From: Alistipes sp.
GTDB lineage: Bacteria > Bacteroidota > Bacteroidia > Bacteroidales > Rikenellaceae
DNA length: 64,000 bases
Assembly (NCBI GenBank): GCA_020026415.1
Contig: JAHHQL010000012.1
Span: forward strand, 8,087-72,086
Reading direction: 5' to 3'
Below, one piece after another: positions 8,602 to 17,925 of this stretch. The stretch's first letter is position 1. Each line of letters opens with the position of its first letter. Made by a program: the position numbers and the translations under genes. The notes beneath the pieces are model-generated. The model saw only the letters and a program-made list of their open reading frames with translations, did not search any database and was not told where the DNA came from.

Positions 8602-10182
8602 ATGTTACTTAGATTTGCGGCTGCAGTCTTATCGGCACTTTTGCTCGCTTCGGGATGGCTCTCGATGACGGGTCTCACACTGCCGGTGGCATTTGTTCCT
8701 TTGCTGAGGATCAGTGCATCATACGGTTCCGCACGACGCGATTGGTGGGGAATGTTCTTTTGGGCGGCTTTGACGTTTGCCCTGTGGAACATATTCACCG
8801 TGTGGTGGATCTGGTTCGCCACCCCCGTAGGCCCCCCTGCCGCAACACTGGCATCGACCACACTCAACATGATTGCCTTCATGTTGTTTCATTCCGTTTC
8901 AAAACACGCTCCGAAAGCCTTGGCCTATACGACACTGGCGGCTTCGTGGATTGCCACCGAGTACTGGTACACGGTCGGTGATTTCTCGTGGCCGTGGCTG
9001 ATCTTGGGCAACGGCTTTTCGCACGATGTGTGGGCGGTGCAGTGGTACGAATATACGGGTGTGTTCGGCGGTTCGCTGTGGGTGCTTCTCTCGAATATCT
9101 GCATCTATGAAGCCGTCTTCAACCGCTCTGCAAAACGCATCGTTTTGGCTGCGGCGGTCGTTGTCGTGCCGATCTTCTGGTCGCTCGGTCTGTGGAGCAC
9201 GTGGACGGAACCCGAAAAGAAGGTGCGCGTGGGCATCATCCAACCCAATGTCGATTGCTACGATAAATTTGCGGGCGACAAACGCCGTCAGGAGGAGAAT
9301 ATCCTCGACCTTTTGAAGGATGTGCCCGATGATGTCCGCTATATTTTCCTGCCCGAAACCGCCGTGCCGCATTCCTACTGGGAACCCGCCCTGTCGCAGT
9401 ATCCGGGTGAGGATCTGAAGGCGGCCTTCTGGTCGGAACTGACCGATTCCTTGAAAAAACAACATCCCGATGCCATTCTGGTGACGGGGGCCAATACGCT
9501 GGTGTATTATACACCGGGACACGAGTCCGAAACGGCACGCAACAATCCCTATGTGGGTTGGTATGACCATTATAACGCGGCGGTGGGTCTGACGGCGGAC
9601 GGCGGCCTGCAAATCCACCACAAGGGACGGCTCGTGATCGGAGTGGAGAAGACTCCGATGCCGTGGTTGTTCCGTGCGCTCGAATTTCTGGTGATCGACT
9701 TGGGCGGGACGCTCGGTCAGATCGGTCAGGGCGAACACGGTACGGCCTTCGCGTTCGACGGCGTGAAGTTCGGCCCCGCAATTTGCTATGAAGGACTCTA
9801 TGGCGATTTCTACGGCGGATTTGTCCGTCGCGGGGCGCAGTTCATGTCCATTATTTCAAACGACGGCTGGTGGCGTGACACCCCCGGCTACAAACACCTG
9901 TTTACCATATCGCGTCTGCGTGCCGTCGAGCACCGCCGTGCCATTGCCCGCTCGGCCAATACGGGGCGTTCGGGATTTATCACGGCACGGGGCGACATTC
10001 GTGAAACGCTCGGATGGGAGAAGCGCGGTGTGCTGACAGCCGATGTGGCGTTGTGTGACCGGGAAACGTTCTATACCCGTCACGGCGACTACTTGGGGCG
10101 CATTTCGGAGTATCTGATGCTCCTTTCGGTGCTGTACTATGTCGCCTATCGCTTTAAAAAGAAGAATTACCTCGTACAATAA
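8602..10182 (+). CDS. lnt: Apolipoprotein N-acyltransferase
   Basis: Inner-membrane enzyme that adds the third acyl chain to the N-terminal cysteine of lipoproteins, the last step of lipoprotein maturation. 526 residues: about six hydrophobic segments in the first 200 residues, then a periplasmic nitrilase-fold domain (about 210-500), then a final membrane helix near the C-terminus. The catalytic triad is readable: E252 in LPETAVPH, K341 in HHKGRLV and C395 in AICYEGLYG. Fourteen bases upstream of folC, with a good promoter just in front. Several predicted lipoproteins in this window would be its substrates. Confidence 0.95.
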   Translation: MLLRFAAAVLSALLLASGWLSMTGLTLPVAFVPLLRISASYGSARRDWWGMFFWAALTFALWNIFTVWWIWFATPVGPPAATLASTTLNMIAFMLFHSVSKHAPKALAYTTLAASWIATEYWYTVGDFSWPWLILGNGFSHDVWAVQWYEYTGVFGGSLWVLLSNICIYEAVFNRSAKRIVLAAAVVVVPIFWSLGLWSTWTEPEKKVRVGIIQPNVDCYDKFAGDKRRQEENILDLLKDVPDDVRYIFLPETAVPHSYWEPALSQYPGEDLKAAFWSELTDSLKKQHPDAILVTGANTLVYYTPGHESETARNNPYVGWYDHYNAAVGLTADGGLQIHHKGRLVIGVEKTPMPWLFRALEFLVIDLGGTLGQIGQGEHGTAFAFDGVKFGPAICYEGLYGDFYGGFVRRGAQFMSIISNDGWWRDTPGYKHLFTISRLRAVEHRRAIARSANTGRSGFITARGDIRETLGWEKRGVLTADVALCDRETFYTRHGDYLGRISEYLMLLSVLYYVAYRFKKKNYLVQ

Positions 10183-10196
10183 AATCACAACCCTGT

Positions 10197-11486
10197 ATGA
10201 ACTATACTCAAACCATTGATTTCCTGTTTACCTCGCTGCCCGCTTTCGAGAGTCAGGGCGCAGGGGCTTACAAACCCGGATTGGATCATGTGACCGCATT
10301 TTGCCGTCATCTGGGCAATCCGCAGCGTAATTTCTTTACGGTTCATGTTGCCGGCACAAACGGCAAGGGATCGGTTGCCCACATCGTTGCGGCCGTGTTG
10401 CAACAGGCCGGTTATCGCGTGGGATTATACACTTCGCCCCATTTGAAGGATTTCCGCGAGCGTATCCGTGTCGATGGCGAGATGATCCCCAAGCAGAAAG
10501 TCGTGAATTTCGTCAATAAGCACCACGACAAGATGGTCGAACTGGAGTTGTCGTTCTTCGAGATGACGACCGCCATGGCCTTCGATTACTTCGCACAGAG
10601 CGATGTGGAGGTGGCCGTGATCGAGACGGGTCTGGGCGGACGACTGGATGCCACGAACATTATCGTTCCGCTGGTGAGTGTCGTGACGAACATAGGTTTG
10701 GAACACACCGACCTTTTGGGCGACACGCTTTCCAAGATTGCAGGCGAGAAGGCCGGCATCATCAAGAAGAGCGTTCCTCTGATTTTGGGCGAGGGCAACC
10801 GTTGCTACAACTCCGTATTCGAGGATGTCGCCGCACAGAACAAGTCGCGCGTGATCTATGCCGAGGAGGAGTTCTCCTGCAAGGAGCATTCGTTCGACGG
10901 ACATTATCAGAAATTCATGCTGGAGCGCAAGCGCGACGGACACACCTACGAGGTGCAACTCGACATGGCGGGCGAATATGAGATGCAGAACCTTGTGACT
11001 GCCACTGCCGTCATCGACTACCTGCACGAGGAGACCCCGCTGACGATTTCGCGCCGTGCATATCTTGAGGGTACGCGCGATGCCGCTGCCCGCACCTGCT
11101 TGCAGGGGCGTTGGCAGACGCTCTGCGACAAACCGCTGACGATTTGCGATACGGGTCACAATGCCCACGGCATCAAATTCGTTGCCGATCAGCTGGGTAA
11201 ACTGTCTTTCAAGAAACTTTACTGCGTCATGGGCTTTGTCCGCGACAAGGACTTGGCACATATCCTGCCTTTGTTGCCGAAGGAGGCACACTACATCTTC
11301 ACGCAGGCCGAGGGGCAGCGTGCACTTCCCGCCGGGGAACTGACCGCCAAGGCCGCCATCTACGGCTTGAAGGGCGAGACCGTAGAGAAGGTTTCGGATG
11401 CCGTTGCCCGTGCCCGCGAGTTGGCTGCGGACGAGGATGTGATCTTCATCGGAGGCAGTACGTTTGTGGTTGCCGAGGCAATTTAA
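10197..11486 (+). CDS. folC: Folylpolyglutamate / dihydrofolate synthase
   Basis: Mur-ligase-fold ATPase that makes dihydrofolate from dihydropteroate and glutamate and extends folate polyglutamate tails. 429 residues. Seen: ATP-binding P-loop AGTNGKGSVAH near residue 50, the TSPHL motif and RIRVDGEMI following it, the FEMTTAMAFDYF block, ETGLGGRLDATN, and the C-terminal-domain DTGHNAHG. Probably co-transcribed with lnt, and ended by a bidirectional terminator facing the M3 peptidase genes. folA and thyA, other folate genes, lie about 18 kb away. Confidence 0.96.
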   Translation: MNYTQTIDFLFTSLPAFESQGAGAYKPGLDHVTAFCRHLGNPQRNFFTVHVAGTNGKGSVAHIVAAVLQQAGYRVGLYTSPHLKDFRERIRVDGEMIPKQKVVNFVNKHHDKMVELELSFFEMTTAMAFDYFAQSDVEVAVIETGLGGRLDATNIIVPLVSVVTNIGLEHTDLLGDTLSKIAGEKAGIIKKSVPLILGEGNRCYNSVFEDVAAQNKSRVIYAEEEFSCKEHSFDGHYQKFMLERKRDGHTYEVQLDMAGEYEMQNLVTATAVIDYLHEETPLTISRRAYLEGTRDAAARTCLQGRWQTLCDKPLTICDTGHNAHGIKFVADQLGKLSFKKLYCVMGFVRDKDLAHILPLLPKEAHYIFTQAEGQRALPAGELTAKAAIYGLKGETVEKVSDAVARARELAADEDVIFIGGSTFVVAEAI

Positions 11487-11504
11487 GCAGTAAGTACAAC
11501 ATAC

Positions 11505-11543
11505 AAAAAGGTCGCAATCCCAACAAGGATTGCGACCTTTTTT
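11505..11543. terminator. Bidirectional terminator between folC and the M3 peptidase genes
   Basis: AAAAAGGTCGCAATCC pairing with GGATTGCGACCTTTTT around a 6-base loop; A-run on one flank and T-run on the other, so it can stop transcription from both sides. Confidence 0.92.
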
Positions 11544-11556
11544 AGTGGGGTTCGGA

Positions 11557-13641
11557 CTATTTTCCGAGCCCCATTTTTTCGATCAGGGCGCGGGTTTCGG
11601 GTTTGTGACCGCGGAAATTGACATAGAGGGTCATCGGGTGTGCCGTGCCGCCCTTCGAGAGGAGTTCGCGGCGGAAACGATCCGCCACTTCGCGGTTGAA
11701 GATGCCCTTCTCGCGGAACAGCGCAAAGGCATCGGCCTCCAAAACCTCCGCCCACTTATAGCCGTAGTAGCCTGCGGCGTAACCTCCCGCGAAGATGTGC
11801 GAGAATCCGACCGACATGGATGTGCCACCCGCCACGGGAAGCACCTGCGTGGGTGCCATGGCTCGGCGGTCAAACTCTTCGACACTGCCCGCGTAGGGTG
11901 TGGTGAGGGTGTGCCAGGCCATATCCAGCATACCGAACGAGAGTTGGCGTACGTGGTAGTAGGCCGAGAGGTAATTCTTCGCGCGAACCAACGCCTCGAT
12001 CAACTCCGAGGGGATCTTCTCGCCCGTGCGGTAATCTTCCGCCCAGAGGTCGAGAAATTCCTTTTCGGTTGCCCAATTTTCCATGAGTTGCGAGGGGAGT
12101 TCCACAAAGTCACGATAGACGTTCGTGCCGGTTTGTAATTCGTATCGGCCTTCGCCCAACATGCCGTGGAGCGAGTGTCCGAATTCGTGGAGGAAGGTCT
12201 CCACCTCGTCATAGGTCAGAAGCGAGGGGGTGGTTTCCGTAGGTTTCGTGAAATTCATCACGAGCGATACCAGCGGACGGGTCTCCTTGCCATGCTCGAT
12301 GCGCGTACCGCGAAATTCGGTCATCCACGCACCGCCGCGTTTCGAGGCTCGCGGGAAGAAGTCGAGGTAAAGCACCGCCATGAAACGGCCGTTTTCGTCC
12401 GTTACCTCGTATGCCGTCACATCGGGATGATAGACCGGAATCGAGGGCGCGGGGGTGAAATTCAGTCCGTAGAGTTTATGCGCCAAGAGGAACACGCCCC
12501 GCTTGACATGTTCCAACTCGAAGTAGGGTTTGAGCAATTGGTCGTTCAGTGCGTATTTCTCGTCTTTGTATTTCTCGGAGTAGTAGGCGAAATCCCACGG
12601 CATCACTTCACCCGCGAGTCCGTGGGCGCGGGCATAATCCGCAATGGTGCGGTAGTCCCGATCGGCGTAATCCTTGGTCGTGGTGAGCAACTCTTCGAGG
12701 AAGTGGTTCACCGTGTCGGTCTTTTCGGCCATGCGGTGCTCCAACACATAATCGGCGTAGCACTTGTAACCCAAAAGATTCGCCACTTTCAGACGCAGTT
12801 CGGCGATGCGGCGCACGATTTTCGTGTTGTCGTAAGCACCGCCCAGCGCACGCGAATTGTATGCCCGCCAAATCTGCTCCTTGAGGATGCGGTGTGACGA
12901 GTAGCGCATGAACGGCACGAAACTCGGTGCATGGAGCGTCACCGTCCAACCCGTCCGGTGGTGGGCACGGGCATCCTCGGCCATGCTTTCGCGGACGGAT
13001 TCGGGAAGTTCTGCAACAACCCGCTCGTCGGTGATGTTGAGCGTATAGGCGTTGGTTGCGGCAAGGATGTTCTGGCCGAATTTGAGGGTCAATGCCGACA
13101 ATTCCTTGGAGTATTCGCGGTAGAGTTCCTTCTCCTTGTCGGGAAGAGCCGCACCCGAACGGGTGAATCCGCGATAGCAATCCTCAAGGAGTTTTTCGGC
13201 ATCGGGTTCAAGCGCGGGGTGGTTTTCATGGACACGGCGCACGCGGTCGAAAAGGCGTTCGTCAAGCGAGATGTCGTTTTCGAGTTTGACCAGTTTCTCC
13301 TGCACGCGCTCGGCGATCTGTTGCATTTCGTCCGAAGTGTCGGCCTCCAGAAGGTTGAAGAACAGACCGCTGATACGATCCAGCAGCGAGCCGTTGCGTT
13401 CGAGTTTTTCGATCGTGTTCTCGAATGTGGGTTCTTCTTTGCAGTTCAAAATGGCGTCTATTTCGCGGCGCGACTCCTCGATTGCCACATCGAAGGCAGG
13501 TTCGTAATCCTCCAGACGGATCTTGTCGAAGGGAGGGGTTTCGTGGGGGGTGTCCCAAGTACCGACAAGCGGATTAGGGCGGTCGGTTTCGGACAAAGAT
13601 GCCGCGGTGGAGTCCGTGGCGCAGGGATTATTTTTTATCAT
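11557..13641 (-). CDS. M3 family zinc metallopeptidase without export signal (Dcp-like)
   Basis: 694-residue oligopeptidase of family M3 (peptidyl-dipeptidase Dcp / oligopeptidase A type), which trims short peptides. The zinc site HEFGHSLHG is at residues 485-493 (H485 and H489 ligands, E486 catalytic), followed by the usual second-glutamate region. The N-terminus has no signal peptide, so it is probably cytoplasmic. Its start overlaps the end of the upstream M3 paralogue by 14 bases, giving a tandem pair that must be co-transcribed. The two share the N-terminal P-F-D-[KR]-I motif and overall architecture, suggesting an old duplication with different cellular locations. Confidence 0.93.
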   Translation of the reverse strand: MIKNNPCATDSTAASLSETDRPNPLVGTWDTPHETPPFDKIRLEDYEPAFDVAIEESRREIDAILNCKEEPTFENTIEKLERNGSLLDRISGLFFNLLEADTSDEMQQIAERVQEKLVKLENDISLDERLFDRVRRVHENHPALEPDAEKLLEDCYRGFTRSGAALPDKEKELYREYSKELSALTLKFGQNILAATNAYTLNITDERVVAELPESVRESMAEDARAHHRTGWTVTLHAPSFVPFMRYSSHRILKEQIWRAYNSRALGGAYDNTKIVRRIAELRLKVANLLGYKCYADYVLEHRMAEKTDTVNHFLEELLTTTKDYADRDYRTIADYARAHGLAGEVMPWDFAYYSEKYKDEKYALNDQLLKPYFELEHVKRGVFLLAHKLYGLNFTPAPSIPVYHPDVTAYEVTDENGRFMAVLYLDFFPRASKRGGAWMTEFRGTRIEHGKETRPLVSLVMNFTKPTETTPSLLTYDEVETFLHEFGHSLHGMLGEGRYELQTGTNVYRDFVELPSQLMENWATEKEFLDLWAEDYRTGEKIPSELIEALVRAKNYLSAYYHVRQLSFGMLDMAWHTLTTPYAGSVEEFDRRAMAPTQVLPVAGGTSMSVGFSHIFAGGYAAGYYGYKWAEVLEADAFALFREKGIFNREVADRFRRELLSKGGTAHPMTLYVNFRGHKPETRALIEKMGLGK

Positions 13642-15886
13642 TTTTATCGGTTGAAATTTGTTCTTTCTTATACAGCATGATCGGTTTGTGGTCGATCGCT
13701 TCGGGACGCACTGCGAGCGAATGGATTTCGGCGGAGTGGAAGATTTTCAGTTCGGTCGAATCCTCTTCGGGTTTCTCGATCAGACCGAGGCTGAGGAGCA
13801 TTGTGCGGCGGTCGGGATCCTTGCCGCGGAAATTGCGGTAGAGGGTCTTGCCGTCGGCTTCGCCACCACGGGCGAGGATCTTTTGGCGGAAGTTCTTCGC
13901 CACCTTGCGATTGAACAAGTCTCCCGTCTCGCGGAACGCCTCGAAGGCATCCTTGTCGAGTACTTCCGCCCACGGATAGGAGTAATACCTTGCGGCATAA
14001 TCGCCCGCGAAGATGTGGGTGAAGGCGGGGTAGCGGTGACGCGGTGCGATCTGCGGGATCAGTCCGCGACGCATGCCGAGGGCGTTATGCTCGAAATCGG
14101 CAGGGTTAAATTCGGTGTATTCCTTGATCGAGTGGATGTCCAGATCGGAGAGAGCCGATGCCACCAGCGAGGTGGTCTTGAATGCCTGATTGAAAAGACG
14201 GCTGCGGTGGAGTTTGCGCGTCAGGTGATCGGGAATCATCTCCTTGGTACGGTAGTGGGTGGCGTAGTGGCGTAGCACCTCGCTCTCGAATGCCCAGTTT
14301 GTCATAAGTTGCGAGGGGAGTTCCACAAAATCATCCTCTGCGGTCTTCAAACCGTTGTATTTCACATCGAGGAACAGCATCTGGAGAGCATGGCCAAATT
14401 CGTGGAACAGCATTTCGACCTGATCGGTCGAAAGCAGCGTGGGATTGCTTGTCGAGGGAACGGCGTAGTTCGTGACAACGGACACCACGGGGGCAATGCG
14501 CTCTTCGTTTTTATATCCTTGTGCGATGTAGCAACCGCTCCATGTGCCCCGGATCTTTTCGGGACGGGTGTAGAGGTCGAGCAGAAGGATGCCCAGATGG
14601 CTTTCGTCCGTGTCGAACACCTCGAATGCCGTCACATCCTGATGGTACATCGGAAGGCTCACGGGACGGAACGTGATGCCGAAAAGACGGTTGGCAAGAA
14701 AGAAGATACCACCCTTCACGTTCTCCACCGTGAAGTAGGGGCGGAGCATCTCCTCGTCGAGTGAGAATTTCTGTTTGCGGAGTTTCTCGGCGTAGTACCA
14801 CCAATCCCACGCGGCGAACTCCTCGTTGGGGAAGTCGCGTTTGAAGAGGGGCTGCATCTCTTCCAGATCTTTTTTTGCCTGCTTGAGGGCGGGTTCCCAA
14901 ATCTCGTCCAGAAGGTCGTAAACAGCCTTGGGCGTTCCGGCCGTCTCTTCCGAAAGGGCATATTCGGCAAAGGACGAGTACCCCAAAAGATGCGCTTTCT
15001 CGGTGCGCAGGCGGATAAGGTCGTTGATGAGGCGCGAGGTGTTGTATTCGTTGTCGTTTGCGCCGAGGTTGAGGTAGGCGGTGTAAATCTCCTTGCGCAG
15101 GTCGCGGTCGGACGAGTAACTCAGGAAGGGAATCATGCTCGGCTCATCCAACGTAAAGAGCCAACTGCCCTTTTCGTCGATGGCACGGGCATCGCGCTGG
15201 GACTGAAGACGCACCTCGTTGGGAAGACCGATCAGCCGTTTCTCATCGTCGATCAGAAGTCGGTATTCGCTTTGCGCGGTTGCGATGTTCCGTCCGAATT
15301 TCAGGCGGGCAAGGGCGAGTTCCTCGTTGATCTTTTGAAGGCGTTGCTTTTGTGCGTCATCGAGAAGCGCGCCTTCGTGAACGAACGCCGTGTATTGCTT
15401 TTCGACAAGGCGCAATTGTTCGGGGGGGTAGCGCGTGGTCGAGCGTTTGTCGTACACCTCCTTGATGCGTGCGAAGAGGCGGTCGTCGGACATGACTTCT
15501 GCCGTGTGCGCCGCAAGGAGCGGCAGGATCTCCTCCTCGGCTTTCTGCATTTCGGGCGTATGCTCCACCAAGGAGAGCATGCGGAAGATCTGCATCGTGC
15601 GGGCAAGCGTTGCGCCCGTATTGTCGAACGCGAGGGTGGTGTTGTCGAACGTCGGACGGTCGTTGTTGGTCGTAATGGCGTCGATTTCGGCATTCTGCTC
15701 CGAGATCGCGCGCTCGACGGCCGCGGGGAAATGCTCCGGGCGGATGCGGTCGAAGGGCGGCACTCCGTAAGGGGTCGTCCACTGCTCGAAGAAGGGGTTC
15801 TGGTCGGCTTTTTTCTCGGTGTGGCACGAGGTGGCAACACTCAAAACAAGCGTTAAAACTATCAGTAAACCGTGAAAGCGTCTCAT
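13628..15886 (-). CDS. M3 family zinc metallopeptidase, predicted lipoprotein
   Basis: 752-residue M3 peptidase. It begins with a lipoprotein signal: basic MRR, hydrophobic core to about residue 18, and SVATSC with C21 as acceptor. The zinc motif HEFGHALQM starts at H495 (H495, E496, H499). It would sit on the periplasmic side of a membrane and digest peptides there, while the downstream paralogue works inside. A consensus promoter lies about 80 bases upstream, partly inside the divergent rsmE start. Exact substrate (dipeptidyl versus oligopeptide cleavage) cannot be read from sequence. Confidence 0.93.
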   Translation of the reverse strand: MRRFHGLLIVLTLVLSVATSCHTEKKADQNPFFEQWTTPYGVPPFDRIRPEHFPAAVERAISEQNAEIDAITTNNDRPTFDNTTLAFDNTGATLARTMQIFRMLSLVEHTPEMQKAEEEILPLLAAHTAEVMSDDRLFARIKEVYDKRSTTRYPPEQLRLVEKQYTAFVHEGALLDDAQKQRLQKINEELALARLKFGRNIATAQSEYRLLIDDEKRLIGLPNEVRLQSQRDARAIDEKGSWLFTLDEPSMIPFLSYSSDRDLRKEIYTAYLNLGANDNEYNTSRLINDLIRLRTEKAHLLGYSSFAEYALSEETAGTPKAVYDLLDEIWEPALKQAKKDLEEMQPLFKRDFPNEEFAAWDWWYYAEKLRKQKFSLDEEMLRPYFTVENVKGGIFFLANRLFGITFRPVSLPMYHQDVTAFEVFDTDESHLGILLLDLYTRPEKIRGTWSGCYIAQGYKNEERIAPVVSVVTNYAVPSTSNPTLLSTDQVEMLFHEFGHALQMLFLDVKYNGLKTAEDDFVELPSQLMTNWAFESEVLRHYATHYRTKEMIPDHLTRKLHRSRLFNQAFKTTSLVASALSDLDIHSIKEYTEFNPADFEHNALGMRRGLIPQIAPRHRYPAFTHIFAGDYAARYYSYPWAEVLDKDAFEAFRETGDLFNRKVAKNFRQKILARGGEADGKTLYRNFRGKDPDRRTMLLSLGLIEKPEEDSTELKIFHSAEIHSLAVRPEAIDHKPIMLYKKEQISTDKNDKK

Positions 15887-15927
15887 CGTTTTATGCGGGT
15901 TTGTTTAGATATTTTTTTTATATTTTA

Positions 15928-15935
15928 TACCTTTG
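15928..15935 (+). promoter_or_regulatory. -7 box for rsmE and the chromate transporter genes
   Basis: TACCTTTG in an AT-rich stretch, about 58 bases before the rsmE ATG. No ideal TTG at -33, so moderate support. Confidence 0.5.
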
Positions 15936-15968
15936 TGGCGTGGCGGGAAGTGAAAAAATCTCGCCATG

Positions 15969-15998
15969 CAAAGATAATAAATAATCACTGGTATGCAA
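15969..15998 (-). promoter_or_regulatory. Promoter of the M3 peptidase pair
   Basis: On the minus strand: TTG (complement of 15996-15998), 19 bases, TATCTTTG (complement of 15969-15976). It covers the first codons of rsmE, so the two divergent transcripts overlap at their 5' ends. Confidence 0.75.
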
Positions 15999-16712
15999 TT
16001 ATTTTATGCTCCCGATATTGTGCCTCCCGACTATGTATTAAGCGAGGAGGAGTCGCGCCATTGTGTGCGGGTGTTGCGTCTGGGCGAGGGTGACGAACTC
16101 CACCTTGCGGACGGTCGCGGAACGCTCTACCGTTGTGTGGTGAGCGATCCGTCGCCGAAACATTGCGCGGTACATGTGGTCGAAACCTCGGAGGAATTTG
16201 AGAAACTCCCGTATGATCTTGTTATGGGCGTTGCCCCCACCAAGAACAACGACCGTTTCGAGTGGTTTCTGGAGAAGGCCACCGAGGTGGGCGTGGGGGA
16301 GATCATTCCCTTGGAGAGCGACCACAGCGAACGCCGTGTATATAAGCCCGAACGCGGCGAAAAGGTCATCACGGCGGCGATGAAGCAGTCGCTCAAGGCC
16401 TATCATCCGCTGTTGCACGAGATGACTTCGTTTAAGGAGGTGGTGTGCAGCGGTTTTAAGGGTCGGCGGTTTATTGCCCACTGCGATAAGCCCCGTTCGG
16501 CGGACGGTAAGAAATATCTGGCCGACACGCTCCGTAAGGGCGAGCGTGTGTTGGTCTTGATCGGCCCCGAAGGCGATTTTTCGCCTGCGGAGATCGACCT
16601 TGCCGTGAAGAACGGATTCGAGGAGATCACGCTCGGAAATCAACGCCTGCGCACCGAAACGGCGGCTGTGGCGGCTACGATGATGGTATCGGTGGTCAAT
16701 AACATGAAGTAG
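15993..16712 (+). CDS. rsmE: 16S rRNA (uracil-1498-N3)-methyltransferase
   Basis: SPOUT-class methyltransferase that methylates N3 of U1498 in 16S rRNA of the assembled 30S subunit. 239 residues: N-terminal PUA-like RNA-binding part (EEESRHCVRVLRLGEGDELHLADGRG) and a C-terminal knotted domain with VLIGPEGDFSPAEID and LGNQRLRTETAAVAA, the SAM-binding knot. The start chosen is the ATG beginning MQLFYAP; an alternative upstream frame has no similarity. Only 5 bases before the first chromate-transporter gene, so it heads a three-gene transcript. Confidence 0.96.
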   Translation: MQLFYAPDIVPPDYVLSEEESRHCVRVLRLGEGDELHLADGRGTLYRCVVSDPSPKHCAVHVVETSEEFEKLPYDLVMGVAPTKNNDRFEWFLEKATEVGVGEIIPLESDHSERRVYKPERGEKVITAAMKQSLKAYHPLLHEMTSFKEVVCSGFKGRRFIAHCDKPRSADGKKYLADTLRKGERVLVLIGPEGDFSPAEIDLAVKNGFEEITLGNQRLRTETAAVAATMMVSVVNNMK

Positions 16713-16717
16713 GCGGA

Positions 16718-17278
16718 ATGAGACTTTTGTGGCAACTTTTCATCAGTTTCTTTCGGGTCGGATTGTTCACCTTCGGCGGCGGCTTTGCCATGCTGCCTCT
16801 GATTCAGAACGAGGTGGTCGATCGCCATCACTGGATCGGGAAACAGGATTTTCTGGATATGATGATCGTGGCGCAGTCGGCTCCGGGGCCCATCGCGCTC
16901 AATTCGGCGGTGTTCGTCGGCTACAAGATGGCGAGGCTTTGGGGGGCGTTGGTCGCACTCGTCGGCATTGTCGTGCCGTCGTTTACCATCATTCTGATGA
17001 TTGCGCTGGTGTTTTCGGATGTACGGCACAACCCCGTGGTCGATTCGGCGTTCAAGGGCATGCGCCCTGCGGTGGTGGCACTGATCATTATCCCCGTGGT
17101 GGATCTCGCCCGCAAACTCCACTGGTCGATGTCGGTGGTGATCGTGGCGGTGGCATTCGCCATCTGGAAACTGGAGTGGTCGCCCATTTGGATGATTGCC
17201 GTGGCGGCCGTGGCGGGCATCGCGTGGGAGGATTTTCAGGCGCGTCGCAATCTGAACGCGAAAAACGGAGAAAAATAA
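16718..17278 (+). CDS. Chromate-type ion transporter, first half (short-chain CHR family)
   Basis: 186-residue membrane protein of the CHR (ChrA) family. Short-chain members work as pairs of half-size proteins. Visible family signatures: FTFGGGFAMLPLIQNEV at residues about 16-32 and PGPIALNSAVFVGY around 60-75, then four to five hydrophobic segments. It lacks the second homologous half, which is supplied by the next gene 34 bases on. The true substrate in gut Bacteroidota is uncertain; chromate is the family name only. Confidence 0.88.
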   Translation: MRLLWQLFISFFRVGLFTFGGGFAMLPLIQNEVVDRHHWIGKQDFLDMMIVAQSAPGPIALNSAVFVGYKMARLWGALVALVGIVVPSFTIILMIALVFSDVRHNPVVDSAFKGMRPAVVALIIIPVVDLARKLHWSMSVVIVAVAFAIWKLEWSPIWMIAVAAVAGIAWEDFQARRNLNAKNGEK

Positions 17279-17312
17279 CCCGTCAGGTGCGGATTTAAAA
17301 ACAAAATAGAAA

Positions 17313-17885
17313 ATGATCTTTTGGCAGTTGTTTGTCAGTTACCTCAAAATCGGATTTTTCGGATTCGGTGGCGGATATGCCATGTTGTCGCTGATCCAGA
17401 ATGAGGTCGTCGTGCAGCATCCGTGGATGACGAATGCCGAATTTGCCGATATTGTGGCCGTGTCGCAGATTACGCCCGGCCCGATTGCCATCAATTCGGC
17501 AACCTATGTCGGCTATACGGTCGGCGCACAGGCAGGCGGTGAGTGGATGGGCGTACTGGGTGCATTTGTCGCCACGTTTTCGGTCAGCCTGCCCTCGCTG
17601 ACGCTGATGTTGTTGCTGACGCATTTCTTTCTGAAACTGCGCAACAACCGTTATGTCGAAGGACTGATGAAGGGATTGCGTCCCGTGGTGATCGGTATGA
17701 TCGCCTCGGCGGCGTTATTGCTGATCTCGCCCCGCGGAAGCGATCCCGGCGAGCAGAATTTCATCGACGCGTGGAGTTGGGTGTTGTTCGGAGGCGTGTT
17801 TGTCGGATCGCTCTTCAAAATAAACCCGATCCTGCTGATCCTGTTGTCGGCAGTCGCGGGATTCGTGATCTACTTCCCGTGGTAA
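17313..17885 (+). CDS. Chromate-type ion transporter, second half (short-chain CHR family)
   Basis: 190-residue partner of the preceding gene. Same signatures: FFGFGGGYAMLSLIQNEVV and PGPIAINSATYVGYTVG. Family pairs are thought to insert with opposite topology and form a heterodimer. The C-terminal half adds an extra loop (SPRGSDPGEQNF) before the last two membrane helices. Ends a few bases before a bidirectional terminator. Substrate not determinable from the sequence. Confidence 0.88.
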   Translation: MIFWQLFVSYLKIGFFGFGGGYAMLSLIQNEVVVQHPWMTNAEFADIVAVSQITPGPIAINSATYVGYTVGAQAGGEWMGVLGAFVATFSVSLPSLTLMLLLTHFFLKLRNNRYVEGLMKGLRPVVIGMIASAALLLISPRGSDPGEQNFIDAWSWVLFGGVFVGSLFKINPILLILLSAVAGFVIYFPW

Positions 17886-17888
17886 ATT

Positions 17889-17923
17889 AAAAAACGGCTT
17901 GGAACGATTTCCAAGCCGTTTTT
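17889..17923. terminator. Bidirectional terminator
   Basis: AAAAACGGCTTGGAA pairing with TTCCAAGCCGTTTTT around a short loop, between two convergent genes; A and T runs on opposite flanks. Confidence 0.92.
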
Positions 17924-17925
17924 CT

